Shown: positions 1 through 7,400 of the stretch, one piece after another
Layout: each line of letters begins with the position of its first letter
How positions within the stretch are numbered: position 1 is the first letter of the stretch
Source: Rhodospirillaceae bacterium
GTDB lineage: Bacteria; Pseudomonadota; Alphaproteobacteria; UBA828
Reading direction: 5' to 3'
Assembly: GCA_028819955.1 (NCBI GenBank)
Contig: JAPPKP010000119.1
Location: 1-8,393 of the forward strand
Length of the DNA stretch: 8,393 bases
Program-made: the position numbers and the translations under genes
Notes under the pieces: model-generated
Seen by the model: the letters and a program-made list of their open reading frames with translations, nothing else
The model's database searches: none
What the model was told of the DNA's origin: nothing

Positions 1-49
1 GAACCCTCAATCGTTGAATCCACCACTCTCATCACTGCGTGACCGAACG

Positions 50-71
50 CTTTCCATGCGGTGATGGAAAG
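50..71. repeat. Perfect 8-bp inverted repeat upstream of the integrase
   Basis: The arms CTTTCCAT (50-57) and ATGGAAAG (64-71) are exact reverse complements around a 6-nt loop. A wider pair, CATCAC (30-35) and GTGATG (61-66), overlaps it. No T-run follows on either strand, so it is not a typical intrinsic terminator. Its place about 110 bp before the integrase start would fit an operator, a leader hairpin or part of an attachment region. That role is inference, and chance is possible. Confidence 0.35.
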
Positions 72-179
72 GGAGGAAGAGTCCAGCGGCTCCAGGGGTG
101 GAGAGACGGAGCCCGGAGTTTCCAGCGACTTCCTCATCATCGCCATCCTTCCGTCGAACGCCTTCGGGGAGAGAAAACC

Positions 180-1361
180 ATGCCGAAGCGCAGCACTCTC
201 AGACTAACCAAGCGGATTGTGGACGGGCTCAGGGCCAGCGGCAAGGACGCCATCTTCTGGGACCGCGACCTTGCCGGCTTCGGCGTGCGGGTGCATGCCA
301 CCGGACGCAAGCTCTACATCGTCCAGTCCAGGGGACCGGCAGGCCTGAAGCGGGCGACGCTCGGTCGGGTCGGCACCGGGACCATCGAGGACCGCCGGCG
401 CGAGGCCGCCGTCGTCATCGACCGCATCAAGCGGGGCGAGGACCCCAGGCCGTCGGAGCCGCCGCCGCCCACCGTCGCCGACCTGTCCGAACTCGTGCTC
501 AAGAACTACGTCGAGACACGCTGCAAGCCCAGCACGGCCAAGAACTACCGGGTGTTGATCCGGAACCACATCCTGCCCGCCTTCGGGACGAAGGTGCTCG
601 AGGATATCGGGTCCGAAGACCTCACGGCGCTCCACCACAAGCTGCGGGCGACACCGGCGGCGGCCAACCAGGCGATGTGGGTGCTGTCGAAGATGTTGTC
701 GCTGGGCGAGAGCTGGGGGATGGTGCCGCCCGGCCGCAAGCCGGGCCGGCATGTCCGCCACTACCGCGGGAAGCCCCGCGAGCGCTTCCTGACCCCGGAG
801 GAGTTCCAGCGGCTGGGGACGGCGCTGAAGATGTTCGAAGCCGAGGGCTCCATGGTGCCCTCGGCGATCGCCGCGATCCGCCTGCTGATGCTCACCGGCT
901 GCCGCACGGACGAGATACTCACCCTGAAATGGGATGACGTCGACCGGACGGCGCGGGTCTTGCGCTTGCGCGATTCGAAGACCGGCCCGCGCATGGTGCC
1001 GCTGACCGGGCCGGTGATGAAAGTGCTGGACGGCATCGAGCGGGCCGAGGGGGTTCCCTGGGTACTGCGGGGCACGAAGCCCGATTCCCGACTGGCCTGT
1101 CTTTCCTCGTATTGGCAGAGGATTAGGAGAGAGACCGGCCTCCACGATGTGCGAGTCCACGACCTGCGGCACAGCTACGCCTCGCGGGCGCTGGCCCTGG
1201 GCGAGGGCCTGCCGGTGATCGGCAGGCTGCTGGGTCACGTCACGGTCGGCACCACCGCCAAGTACGCCCACCTGGTTCGCGATGCGGAGAGGGCGGCCGC
1301 CGCGCGGACCTCCGACAGCATCGCCGCCCACGTCCTGCGCGGCCGTGCCGAGGCGGCGTGA
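180..1361 (+). CDS. Tyrosine recombinase / phage-type integrase (393 aa)
   Basis: A site-specific recombinase that cuts and rejoins DNA through a 3'-phosphotyrosine, normally to integrate or excise a mobile element. The N-terminal arm-binding domain of the DUF4102 type covers about residues 8-90 (FWDRDLAGFGVRV at 26-38), the SAM-like core-binding domain about 98-190, and the catalytic domain about 200-375. The full catalytic set is visible: Arg242 in TGCR, Lys267 in SKTG, His327 and Arg330 in HDLRH, His353 in LLGH and nucleophile Tyr362 in KYAHL. The start at 180 is chosen because GGGGAGAG (166-173) sits 6 nt upstream and MPKRSTLRLTKR begins like the family; the frame is open back to 39, but that extension resembles no integrase. 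Length is normal and the gene looks functional. A truncated paralogue follows after 11 nt. Which element it moves cannot be told. Confidence 0.95.
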   Translation: MPKRSTLRLTKRIVDGLRASGKDAIFWDRDLAGFGVRVHATGRKLYIVQSRGPAGLKRATLGRVGTGTIEDRRREAAVVIDRIKRGEDPRPSEPPPPTVADLSELVLKNYVETRCKPSTAKNYRVLIRNHILPAFGTKVLEDIGSEDLTALHHKLRATPAAANQAMWVLSKMLSLGESWGMVPPGRKPGRHVRHYRGKPRERFLTPEEFQRLGTALKMFEAEGSMVPSAIAAIRLLMLTGCRTDEILTLKWDDVDRTARVLRLRDSKTGPRMVPLTGPVMKVLDGIERAEGVPWVLRGTKPDSRLACLSSYWQRIRRETGLHDVRVHDLRHSYASRALALGEGLPVIGRLLGHVTVGTTAKYAHLVRDAERAAAARTSDSIAAHVLRGRAEAA

Positions 1362-1372
1362 GGAGGCGCGAT

Positions 1373-1657
1373 ATGGCAGTGCAGAAGAAGACCCTCTCCA
1401 ACCGCACCGTGGCGGCACTGGAAGTCGACCGCGACACCGTGTTCTGGGACCGGGACCTGACCGGCTTCGGGGTCCGGGTCTATCCGTCAGGCGGCAAGGT
1501 CGACGGCGCCCAGGCCAGGGAACGGACGGGCGACAAGCTGCCGAGGCGGGTGACGGTCGGCCGCCACGGCGTGCTCAATGCCGACGAGGCCCGCCAGCGG
1601 GCGGCGCTCATCATCGCGCGCATCAAGGCGGGCGAGGAGCCTCGGCACGCTTCGTGA
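1373..1657 (+). pseudogene. Truncated second integrase, arm-binding domain only (94 codons)
   Basis: The product corresponds to the first quarter of a DUF4102-type tyrosine recombinase. FWDRDLTGFGVRV (residues 24-36) nearly repeats the same motif of the upstream integrase, and VTVGRHGVLNADEA (60-73) through ARIKAGEEP (82-90) completes the arm domain. Where the upstream gene continues from GEDP into a proline linker and core-binding domain, this one reads RHAS and stops. No core or catalytic domain is present, so it cannot recombine DNA. The translation signal is excellent: AGGAGG (1361-1366) overlaps the stop of the first integrase and lies 6 nt from the ATG, so the pair was probably a tandem, translationally linked integrase cassette before deletion. 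A short DNA-binding peptide may still be made and might compete for arm sites, but that is speculation. Confidence 0.8.
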
Positions 1658-1658
1658 C

Positions 1659-2366
1659 TTCAGGACCGGAAACGGAGACAAATTCTCCTATTCCGGTCTC
1701 GAGGCGTGGCTTGATCAAGAGTCAGCCCGCGTCCGAAGCGCTCTCGAAGAGATCGTCCCTGAACCCGTCATCGAAGCGAAGCCTGAATTTGTAGAGGAAG
1801 TCCCGTCCGCGCTGCTGGCAACGCTCCGTAAGGTGGGCGCCGGCCCCGTCAAGCCGTCAGAGGTGAACCATCAACTCTCTCCTGCGGACGAGGAACTGGT
1901 CACGGAAGGCGGAGGTGAGGATGCAAAGGCTGCCCGAGCTGGGTTGACGATGGATTGGGCTGACGACGTCGACTTCGACGCGATCGACACGCACACGGCC
2001 GAAACCGAAGACGCCTCCGGCACCATCGACCAGAGCGAGGAAGCGCCCGAGGGAGGGCTTGACCCGGAGAAACTACTGGACCGTTTGTTCGATCGCGGGG
2101 TCCTCCCGCGGTACGCCTTCCCGACCGATGTGGTTACCTTTCACGTCTTCGATCCGGCCGCGAGCACCGAGCGCAAGGCAGTTCTAAAATACACCCCACA
2201 ACTCGGTCTGAATCAGGCTCTCTCCGGCTACGCTCCCGGTCGTGAGGTCTGGGTTAATGGTGAGCGCCATTACTCGTTCGCCATCTGGACGCCATTCAAC
2301 CGCCGCGATTGCTGGCAGGCCTGGTTCGCGATGAAGGTCTACTTCGAATGCGACCGATGCGGGTAA
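1659..2366 (+). pseudogene. Carboxy-side fragment of a large SF2/DUF1998-type helicase
   Basis: A reading frame begins at the end of the integrase fragment, with no ribosome site or fitting start, and runs to TAA at 2364-2366. The first half (to about 2075) is acidic and poorly recognisable, with an early LEAWLDQESARVRSALEE segment that looks helical. The second half carries LLDRLFDRGVLPRYAFPTDV (about 2076-2135), then YAPGREVWVNGE and a C-terminal YFECDRCG (2340-2363). From memory, this order of LPxYAFPTDVV, YAPGxEVWV and a CxxC pair occurs after the motor domains of large DEAD/DEAH helicases of the DUF1998 group, some of which belong to phage-defence systems. Motor motifs are absent, and the stop falls right after the first CxxC, where a zinc site needs a second pair. 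I therefore call it a remnant truncated at both ends. An alternative is an unrelated hypothetical protein starting at the in-frame ATG at 1578, but that start overlaps the integrase fragment and encodes a low-complexity Arg/Ser stretch. Confidence 0.6.
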
Positions 2367-2480
2367 GGGGTAGCGGCGTATCGGATCGTGAAGAGCGGGG
2401 CAGATCGGCGCTGGAGGCTTCTGTGATTCGTAGGAGAAATGGTCAGGGCACGTCGAGCGGTGCCTTCGAACCCTTGGGTG

Positions 2481-2699
2481 TCACTCGAAGTCGGTGCGGC
2501 GAAGCCCGGATTGTCGGATTATGGACATCAGCGTTTCGGTGCGGAGCTCCCGGTGGTCGGGCACCGGGACCGTGGTCGTCCGGCCCTCGTGCATTCTCTG
2601 CATCACGATGTGGCTGCCGCGCCTTCTGACCTCGTTGAAGCCGTGAGATTCCAGAACGCGGCAGACCTCGCGACCGGAGAGAGGCCGCAGCTTAGCCAA
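2481..2699 (-). CDS. hicA: HicA-family mRNA interferase toxin (72 aa)
   Basis: Toxin of a type II toxin-antitoxin pair. HicA proteins are small double-stranded-RNA-binding-fold ribonucleases that cleave mRNA and stop growth when free of HicB. The sequence shows LSGREVCRVLESHGF (residues 7-21), then RRRGSH with catalytic His30, then TTTVPVPDHREL and TLMSIIRQSGL, in family order and at family length. I chose TTG at 2699-2697: it gives MAKLRPLSG, the usual HicA beginning, and has GAGG 6 nt upstream. An ATG at 2723 would add eight residues that look like out-of-frame hicB. With the TTG start the gene overlaps the hicB stop by 8 bp (TTGGCTAA), which suggests coupled translation. All expected residues are present, so it is probably active. 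Confidence 0.92.
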   Translation of the reverse strand: MAKLRPLSGREVCRVLESHGFNEVRRRGSHIVMQRMHEGRTTTVPVPDHRELRTETLMSIIRQSGLRRTDFE

Positions 2700-2913
2700 C
2701 GGCAACCTCAACGTGGGTGACATAGAACTCGCTTCGCGTCCGGCGCTCGACTTCCTCGGCGGGCGCGGTCTCGAAGAACAGCGTCAGCGCTTCTTCGAGG
2801 TTGCTGCGTGCCTGGTCCACGCTGTCCCCCTGGCTGGCAATATCCATTTCGGGGCAGAGCGCGACATAGCCGTCGCCGTCGCGTTCGACAATTGCGGTCA
2901 ACCGTCTGTTCAT
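2692..2913 (-). CDS. hicB: HicB-family antitoxin (73 aa)
   Basis: Antitoxin partner of the overlapping HicA toxin. HicB binds HicA and blocks its active site, and HicB proteins often repress their own promoter. The product has the partly degraded RNase-H-like fold: RRLTAIVERDGDGYVALCPE (residues 3-22), then SQGDSVDQARSNLEEALTLF (27-46). The start at 2913 is supported by GAGGAG (2921-2926) 7 nt upstream and the standard MNRRLTAIVE beginning; an in-frame ATG at 2970 adds a non-conserved, proline-rich stretch. The protein is the short form and ends at residue 73 without a recognisable helix-turn-helix or ribbon-helix-helix domain, so DNA binding and autoregulation cannot be assumed. hicB lies upstream of hicA, the reverse of the E. 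coli hicAB order; this order is known elsewhere. Confidence 0.92.
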   Translation of the reverse strand: MNRRLTAIVERDGDGYVALCPEMDIASQGDSVDQARSNLEEALTLFFETAPAEEVERRTRSEFYVTHVEVAVG

Positions 2914-2965
2914 AACGGGTCTCCTCGGCCATGCGGGCAGCGAGCCTGGGTGGACGGAATGTGGC

Positions 2966-2984
2966 ATCATAGTCGGTCTCCGAC
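2966..2984 (-). promoter_or_regulatory. Possible hicBA promoter with adjacent palindrome
   Basis: On the minus strand TATGAT (plus-strand 2966-2971) resembles a -10 box about 50 nt before the hicB start. Directly upstream lies an inverted repeat with arms GTCGG (2972-2976) and CCGAC (2980-2984) around TCT, within the expected -10/-35 spacer, where a repressor could act. No good -35 hexamer is seen at 16-18 nt, so the promoter call is weak and rests on position and one hexamer. Confidence 0.3.
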
Positions 2985-3082
2985 AATGAGGCCCGACGGC
3001 GCTCGGGCCGAGAGGCCGCTTGATCGGGTTGGCCGGGCGGCGGAGCGTGGCGGCTGGAGCCGGCCGGACCCCACCTCTTGCG

Positions 3083-3238
3083 TCAATGAAGCGGCGCGTC
3101 GCCCCGGGCGGCGGCCATGGAGCGCCCGACGATGGCGCACCAGACCTCCCGGTCGAGACCGAGACGGGCGTTGAGGCGATCGCAGAGGCGCTCGGCGTCG
3201 GCGAGCCCGACCAGAGCTGTGGGCATGTAGCGGTTCAT
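3083..3238 (-). CDS. Small hypothetical protein (51 aa), paralogue of its divergent neighbour
   Basis: I do not recognise a named family. The product begins MNRYMPTALVGL and continues with AERLCDRLNARLGLDRE (residues 15-31), IVGRSM (36-41) and a short basic tail. The middle is probably helical. Residues 15-43 align without gaps to residues 69-97 of the 100-aa protein encoded divergently at 3396-3698 (14 of 29 identical), which supports real coding. No strong ribosome site precedes the ATG at 3238, and a second ATG lies at 3226. The frame stays open to 3502, but the upstream part runs through the opposite gene and looks like shadow sequence. It could be a small accessory or phage-derived protein; function is unknown. 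Confidence 0.6.
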   Translation of the reverse strand: MNRYMPTALVGLADAERLCDRLNARLGLDREVWCAIVGRSMAAARGDAPLH

Positions 3239-3395
3239 TGTACGGCCGCCCGTTGGCGCTTCACATGGAGCCGGCCAGTTGGCCGCCCAATGAACCGCGG
3301 GAACGAAGCCCTCGCCATCTACAATGGGGAAGGCTGGCCGCCCCACCGCAACCGAGCCGCCACTCCAGGCAAACCACCATCGAGGAAGCCAAGTC

Positions 3396-3698
3396 ATGCC
3401 CATCGTCGCCCCGGAGGATCTCGACGAACGCCGCTTCATCGACGACGACGGCAACCTGCTCGACCCTGCCGCCACGCCCTTCGTCCTCATGCCGGATCCC
3501 AAGTCCCGCGACAGGGCAGGACCCTGCCGGCTATGGATCGTGATCGAAGGCGGCCAGGGCTACCACCCCACCGAAGTGGAGATGGAGAGCTGGCAAGAAG
3601 CCGAGCGGGCGTGCGACGATGCCAATTTCCGGATGGGCTGGAGCCGCGAAGAGGCCGACCGGATCATCCTCGCCTCCATGAGCGCCGGAACGGCATAG
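3396..3698 (+). CDS. Hypothetical protein (100 aa)
   Basis: No known function is recognised. The start at 3396 follows GAGGA (3382-3386) with a 9-nt spacer. The acidic N-terminal half contains DDDGNLLDPAATPFVLMPDP (residues 16-35), followed by LWIVIEGGQGYHP (46-58), which may form beta strands. The C-terminal AERACDDANFRMGWSREEAD (69-88) and IILASM (90-95) repeat the motif of the 51-aa protein on the other strand. No signal peptide, membrane segment or cysteine cluster is present, so a soluble cytoplasmic protein is likely. TACAAT at 3320-3325 might be a -10 box, but I see no matching -35. It ends 42 bp before the end of the convergent gene at 3741. Confidence 0.75.
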   Translation: MPIVAPEDLDERRFIDDDGNLLDPAATPFVLMPDPKSRDRAGPCRLWIVIEGGQGYHPTEVEMESWQEAERACDDANFRMGWSREEADRIILASMSAGTA

Positions 3699-3714
3699 CC
3701 CGGCGGCGAGATGC

Positions 3715-3729
3715 GGCGGGTTGCCCGCC
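3715..3729. terminator. Possible shared hairpin between convergent genes
   Basis: GGCGGG (3715-3720) and CCCGCC (3724-3729) form a 6-bp GC stem with a TTG loop. It lies between the stop of the plus-strand gene (3698) and the stop of the minus-strand gene (3741), where a bidirectional terminator would be useful. Only TT follows on the plus strand and no T-run follows on the minus strand, so intrinsic termination would be weak. Confidence 0.3.
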
Positions 3730-3740
3730 TTACGCCCCAC

Positions 3741-4013
3741 TCAGCGACCCGTCCCGCGTTCCTGCGCGATACGGACATCGAACGCCAGGAAGCGGTCGAA
3801 CAGCGGGGTTTTGCGCCAGCCGACCTCGAAGACCTCGGCAGGCCCGCGGTACTCGAGCAGCCCAAACCAGCGCAGTGGCCCCAGAACGCGCCCCGCGAAC
3901 ATCGTGCCCTCCGCATTCCAGTGCATGCCCGCCACCGCATCGTCGCGGACCGTGGTCAGCGTCCTGAGCGTCTCCGCGCTCTGCCACTCGCAAGCCACCC
4001 CAGGTCCCGGCAC
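3741..4013 (-). CDS. Hypothetical protein (90 aa), GTG start
   Basis: I do not recognise the family. I start it at GTG 4013-4011 because GGGAG (4020-4024) lies 6 nt upstream; an in-frame ATG at 4076 adds a Gly/Ser/Arg-rich piece without a ribosome site. The product has a natural-looking composition: WQSAETLRTLTTVRDDAVAG (residues 10-29), MFAGRVLGPLRWFGLLEYRG (38-57), and VFEVGWRKTPLFDRFLAFDV (61-80). Alternating hydrophobic and polar residues suggest a small beta-rich domain. There is no signal peptide. It runs towards the 100-aa gene and is not in an operon with it. The other open frames over this stretch are Arg/Pro/Ala-rich and much less protein-like. Confidence 0.6.
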   Translation of the reverse strand: MPGPGVACEWQSAETLRTLTTVRDDAVAGMHWNAEGTMFAGRVLGPLRWFGLLEYRGPAEVFEVGWRKTPLFDRFLAFDVRIAQERGTGR

Positions 4014-4417
4014 TGAAAACTCCCGTATTCGATTTGATGACCCGGTCCGCGTACTTCCCACGGGCGCCCGTGGCACCGGAGCAGCCTGCGATCCATCAAA
4101 ACACCCGAATGATCAAGCCTTTCGTCGGGCAGTTACGATCCGCCGTGGAACCTCGGACTACGACCGCACCGGCTTTGCGGCCGGGCCACAAACTGAGGGC
4201 GGTCCGGTGCGCCGCGCCTGGCCGTTGCCAGACTGAGAAACGGGAGCGTCGGAGCCGTTGCCGGCGGCCCGGCTGTCGGATCTTCCGCCCCACCCAACGC
4301 CTTGCTACCACGGCACCTCCGGCAGCCATATCGTTCAATCACGACCCTTCTCAGCAACCTCAAGCTCGCTCTCGCCGCATTTCCACCGGCTGTCCATCGC
4401 AGAGTCTTGCCTGACCT
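4014..4417. other. 404-bp stretch without a convincing gene
   Basis: The open frames here, on both strands, are Arg/Pro/Ala-rich, lack ribosome sites and show no recognisable motif. GGGAG at 4020-4024 serves the minus-strand gene ending at 3741. I see no terminator with a T-run after the autotransporter stop at 4418, no tRNA and no repeat array. It may be decayed coding sequence. Confidence 0.5.
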
Positions 4418-7400
4418 TCACCACCGCGCCGTGAGCTTGACGCCGATGCGGCTTTCCGGGTTGTCGTTGGCCGGCAGCAGCCGCGAGGCCTCGAAGCGAA
4501 GCTCCAGGTCCTCGCGCCGCGCGCCCACCAGCTCCCAGCCGAGACCGAGACCGACCCGGTGCTCGGGCTCCGTCTCGTCCACCGCGCTCTCCCACCGCGC
4601 GCCCTCCACGTCGAGCCCGAACACCAGCCCCGCGTCGCGCGTCTCCAGCAGACGCCAGGCGTGGATGTACTCGCGGCCGGTCTCGGTCAGACCGAGCCCG
4701 ACCTCCGGCACCCCCATCCAGCCTCCGCCGAAGAGCGCGAACCCGTAGCCGAGACGCGCCTCCAGGCGGCGCCGGTCCGGCCCGTCGTCGTTCGCCGCCT
4801 CCAGCACGCGCGTCGTCTCAGGGCGCAGCAGCGCATCCATGCCGCCGGAGGCCTGCGCCCCCACTGCATGGCGCAGCGTCAGCTTCGCGCCCAGCTCGCT
4901 GTCCGGCGACGGATCCCAGGCGAGCGCGCCCGCGAAGCCCCGCTCGCTCAGGCTGCCGTCCTCGTGCGTCAGCAGGCCGCGCGCGGCAAGCTCCGCCTCG
5001 ATCCCGAGCGCGGGGTCGGACCAGACGAGCCGCCCGCCGATGTCCGCGCCGAACCCGGTCTCCGCATCGCCCCCGTCATGGCGCGCGCCCACCTCCAGCG
5101 TCGGCACCAGCGTCCCGAGGCCGCGCCACGTCCCCTCCAGCCCCAGTCGCAGACGCGTCACCTCCGCCTCAGAGGCCGCCAGGTTGCCGCCGCTGCCGCG
5201 CACCTCGTCGGACGTCGTGCGCACCGCCAGCGCGTCCGACGTGACGCTGAGCTCCAGACCGCCCTCCGGCGGCGCCTCGGTCAGCACGCTGCGCAGGCCC
5301 AGCGCCGCCATCGTGAGGCCCATGTCGGTCTCGATCGGCGCCTGGTCCGCCGGCGTCAGCGTGAGAGAGCCCGTGCCGTAGCCCACTACGCCCCAGAGCG
5401 CGAGGCTCTCGCTCGCCTCGTAGCGCCCCCAGGGATAGAGCCCGGTCAGCGTGCTCGCCACCGCGCCCTCGCCGTTCGGGCTCCGGTAGCCGCCCTCGCC
5501 GAGCGAGTGCGCCACCACAAGCCCCGCGCTCCCACGGCCCAGCGTGAAGTCCGCCCCCAGCAGCGCGCTCTCCACCTCGCCGTCGAGCGTCACGTCGCCC
5601 TCGCGCCCGTCGAAGCGCGACACCGCGCCGCGGCCCCACAGCGCGCCGAACCCGCTCTCCGCCGAGCCCTCGGTCAGCGCGAACGAGGAGCCCGTCAGAA
5701 GCTCGCGCTCCGTCACCGCGCGCGTCTCGAAGCCGAGCGCGTCCTCCTCCTCCGCTCCCCGCAGCCATGCGGCAAGCGTCTCCAGCCCGGCCTCCGCCTG
5801 CGCTGCATCGAGCGCATCGTCCTCAGCCGTGGCACCGCCGCCAATCCGCTGGCCGCCGAGGGTGAGTTCCGTGCCCCCGGTCCGCGCCGCCGCCATCCGG
5901 CCCTCCACCGCATCGATCACCTGGTCCGCAACCGTGCGCCCGAAGCGCGCGAGCCACGCAGCCGGTATCGGGTCGTCGTTGACGATGGTGCCCGTCGCCT
6001 CCCCCCGGCTGATGGTGACGGTCTTCGACGCGTCGTCACACAGTTCCGCGTCGCTGATCCTGACCTTCACCGTCTCCCCGCTGTCGTCGATCGAGTCGTT
6101 GAAGATGTAGACGAAGTCGGTCCACTCGGTGCCCCCGGCCAGTTGCCACAGCGTCGACTTCGGACGCTGCGCGAAGTCGACCCCCTCGCTCGCCGTGCCG
6201 GTGCCGAGGGTCTCGAAGTCGTAGCAGACGTTCTCGTCCAGCGCCCGCGAGAGCTTGATGGTGAAGTGCAGCCAGCCACCCCTCTCACTCCCGCTCGTGT
6301 TCTCGATCCGCATGTTCACGTTCGACAACGGGGTCGTGGTGCTCGCGGGCGCGTCGATCGTCCCCGTCGCCTGCCCCGTGGTGATCGACAGTGGGCCGAA
6401 CTCGGCCCCCCGGGGCGTGATCAGCCGTGCATTGGCGATCTCGACCTTCACCGTCTCGCCGGCGTCGGCGGCGGCATCCTCCATCAGCCCAACCGAGCCC
6501 GGCTGGACCGTTTCCCCCGCCGGGAAGACGATCCGGTAGCTCGCCTCCTGGTAGTCGGCGTTCGCGGTGGCGGTGCCGCCCGAAACGGTGCGGAAGTCGA
6601 CCGCGATGGTCGCGCTCACGGCCTTCGACAGGCTGACGTCGAAGGCGAGGTTGGCGGAATCCTCGGTGCCGCTGGTGTCGGCGATCGACAGGCTCGGCAG
6701 GCTGCCGAGGTCGGGCGGGGTCGCGCGGGTGCTTAGGGTCAGCGTCGTCGAGCTGTCGGCCTGGACCCCGCTCCCGCTGCACAGGGCGCCCTCCTCGCTG
6801 CAGGGCCGGTTGCCGCGCAGGGTGACGGTGACGGGCTTGGTCTCGTCGGCCGGCGCCACGCTCATGCGCCAGTGATTGCTGTAGAGGACGCCCCCCGTGC
6901 GTTCCTTGTGAATGCGCTTCGCCCGGACCATGAATCCGTTGGTCACGCTGAAGGCATGATCGCGCATCTCCCGGTACGGGATGCTCACGCCTTCGGACAG
7001 CCTGAGGTCGAACTGGTATCGCAGGGCACCATTGACGAACAAGGCTTCGGCGGAGTCCAGCGTCGGGATGAGCGGCAGTATCCGGTTGCTGCCCTTGACG
7101 TTCATCATGATGGAGTAGGAAGGAAAGGCTAAACTTCCATTGAGCCTGAAGGCATTTTCGATAAGCCATCCTGCGGCCCCCGTCTCGGCGTCGCTTAACG
7201 TCGCCCCTATTTGGAAATCGTATGGGCTGTTGCCTACGCTAACGATATTCACCAAGTATCCGGTATTCGGAAGCAATCTGGTATTTGAAGGCGCCATGAA
7301 ATCGTTCACGGCTCCTTCGATCAGCGTGGACGGAGTGCTTAACACAGCCACCAGATCGCCCAGATTGTTGGTCTCGCTGCTGTCGAACCTGTGAACCGAA

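Noticed and set aside
1..179. A possible tRNA or attachment-site remnant before the integrase
   Set aside because: No cloverleaf or T-loop consensus is seen, and without the other element border no attachment repeat can be shown.
204..1418. A 404-codon open frame on the minus strand opposite the integrase
   Set aside because: It is the antisense shadow of the GC-rich integrase; its product is Arg/Pro/Gly-rich with no motif or ribosome site.
2713..3174. A 153-codon plus-strand frame over the antitoxin gene
   Set aside because: It is the antisense of hicB and its upstream region; hicB has clear family motifs and a ribosome site.
3020..3967. A 315-codon plus-strand frame across the small-gene region
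   Set aside because: It is Arg/Pro-rich and crosses three better-supported small genes in other frames and strands.
4096..4363. Minus-strand frames of 76-80 codons in the gene-free stretch
   Set aside because: Composition is Arg/Gly-rich, there is no ribosome site, and the two overlapping frames give no recognisable protein.
4559..6736. A 725-codon open frame on the plus strand opposite the autotransporter
   Set aside because: The product is dominated by Arg, Ala, Pro and His, has no domain, and mirrors the codon bias of the real minus-strand gene.
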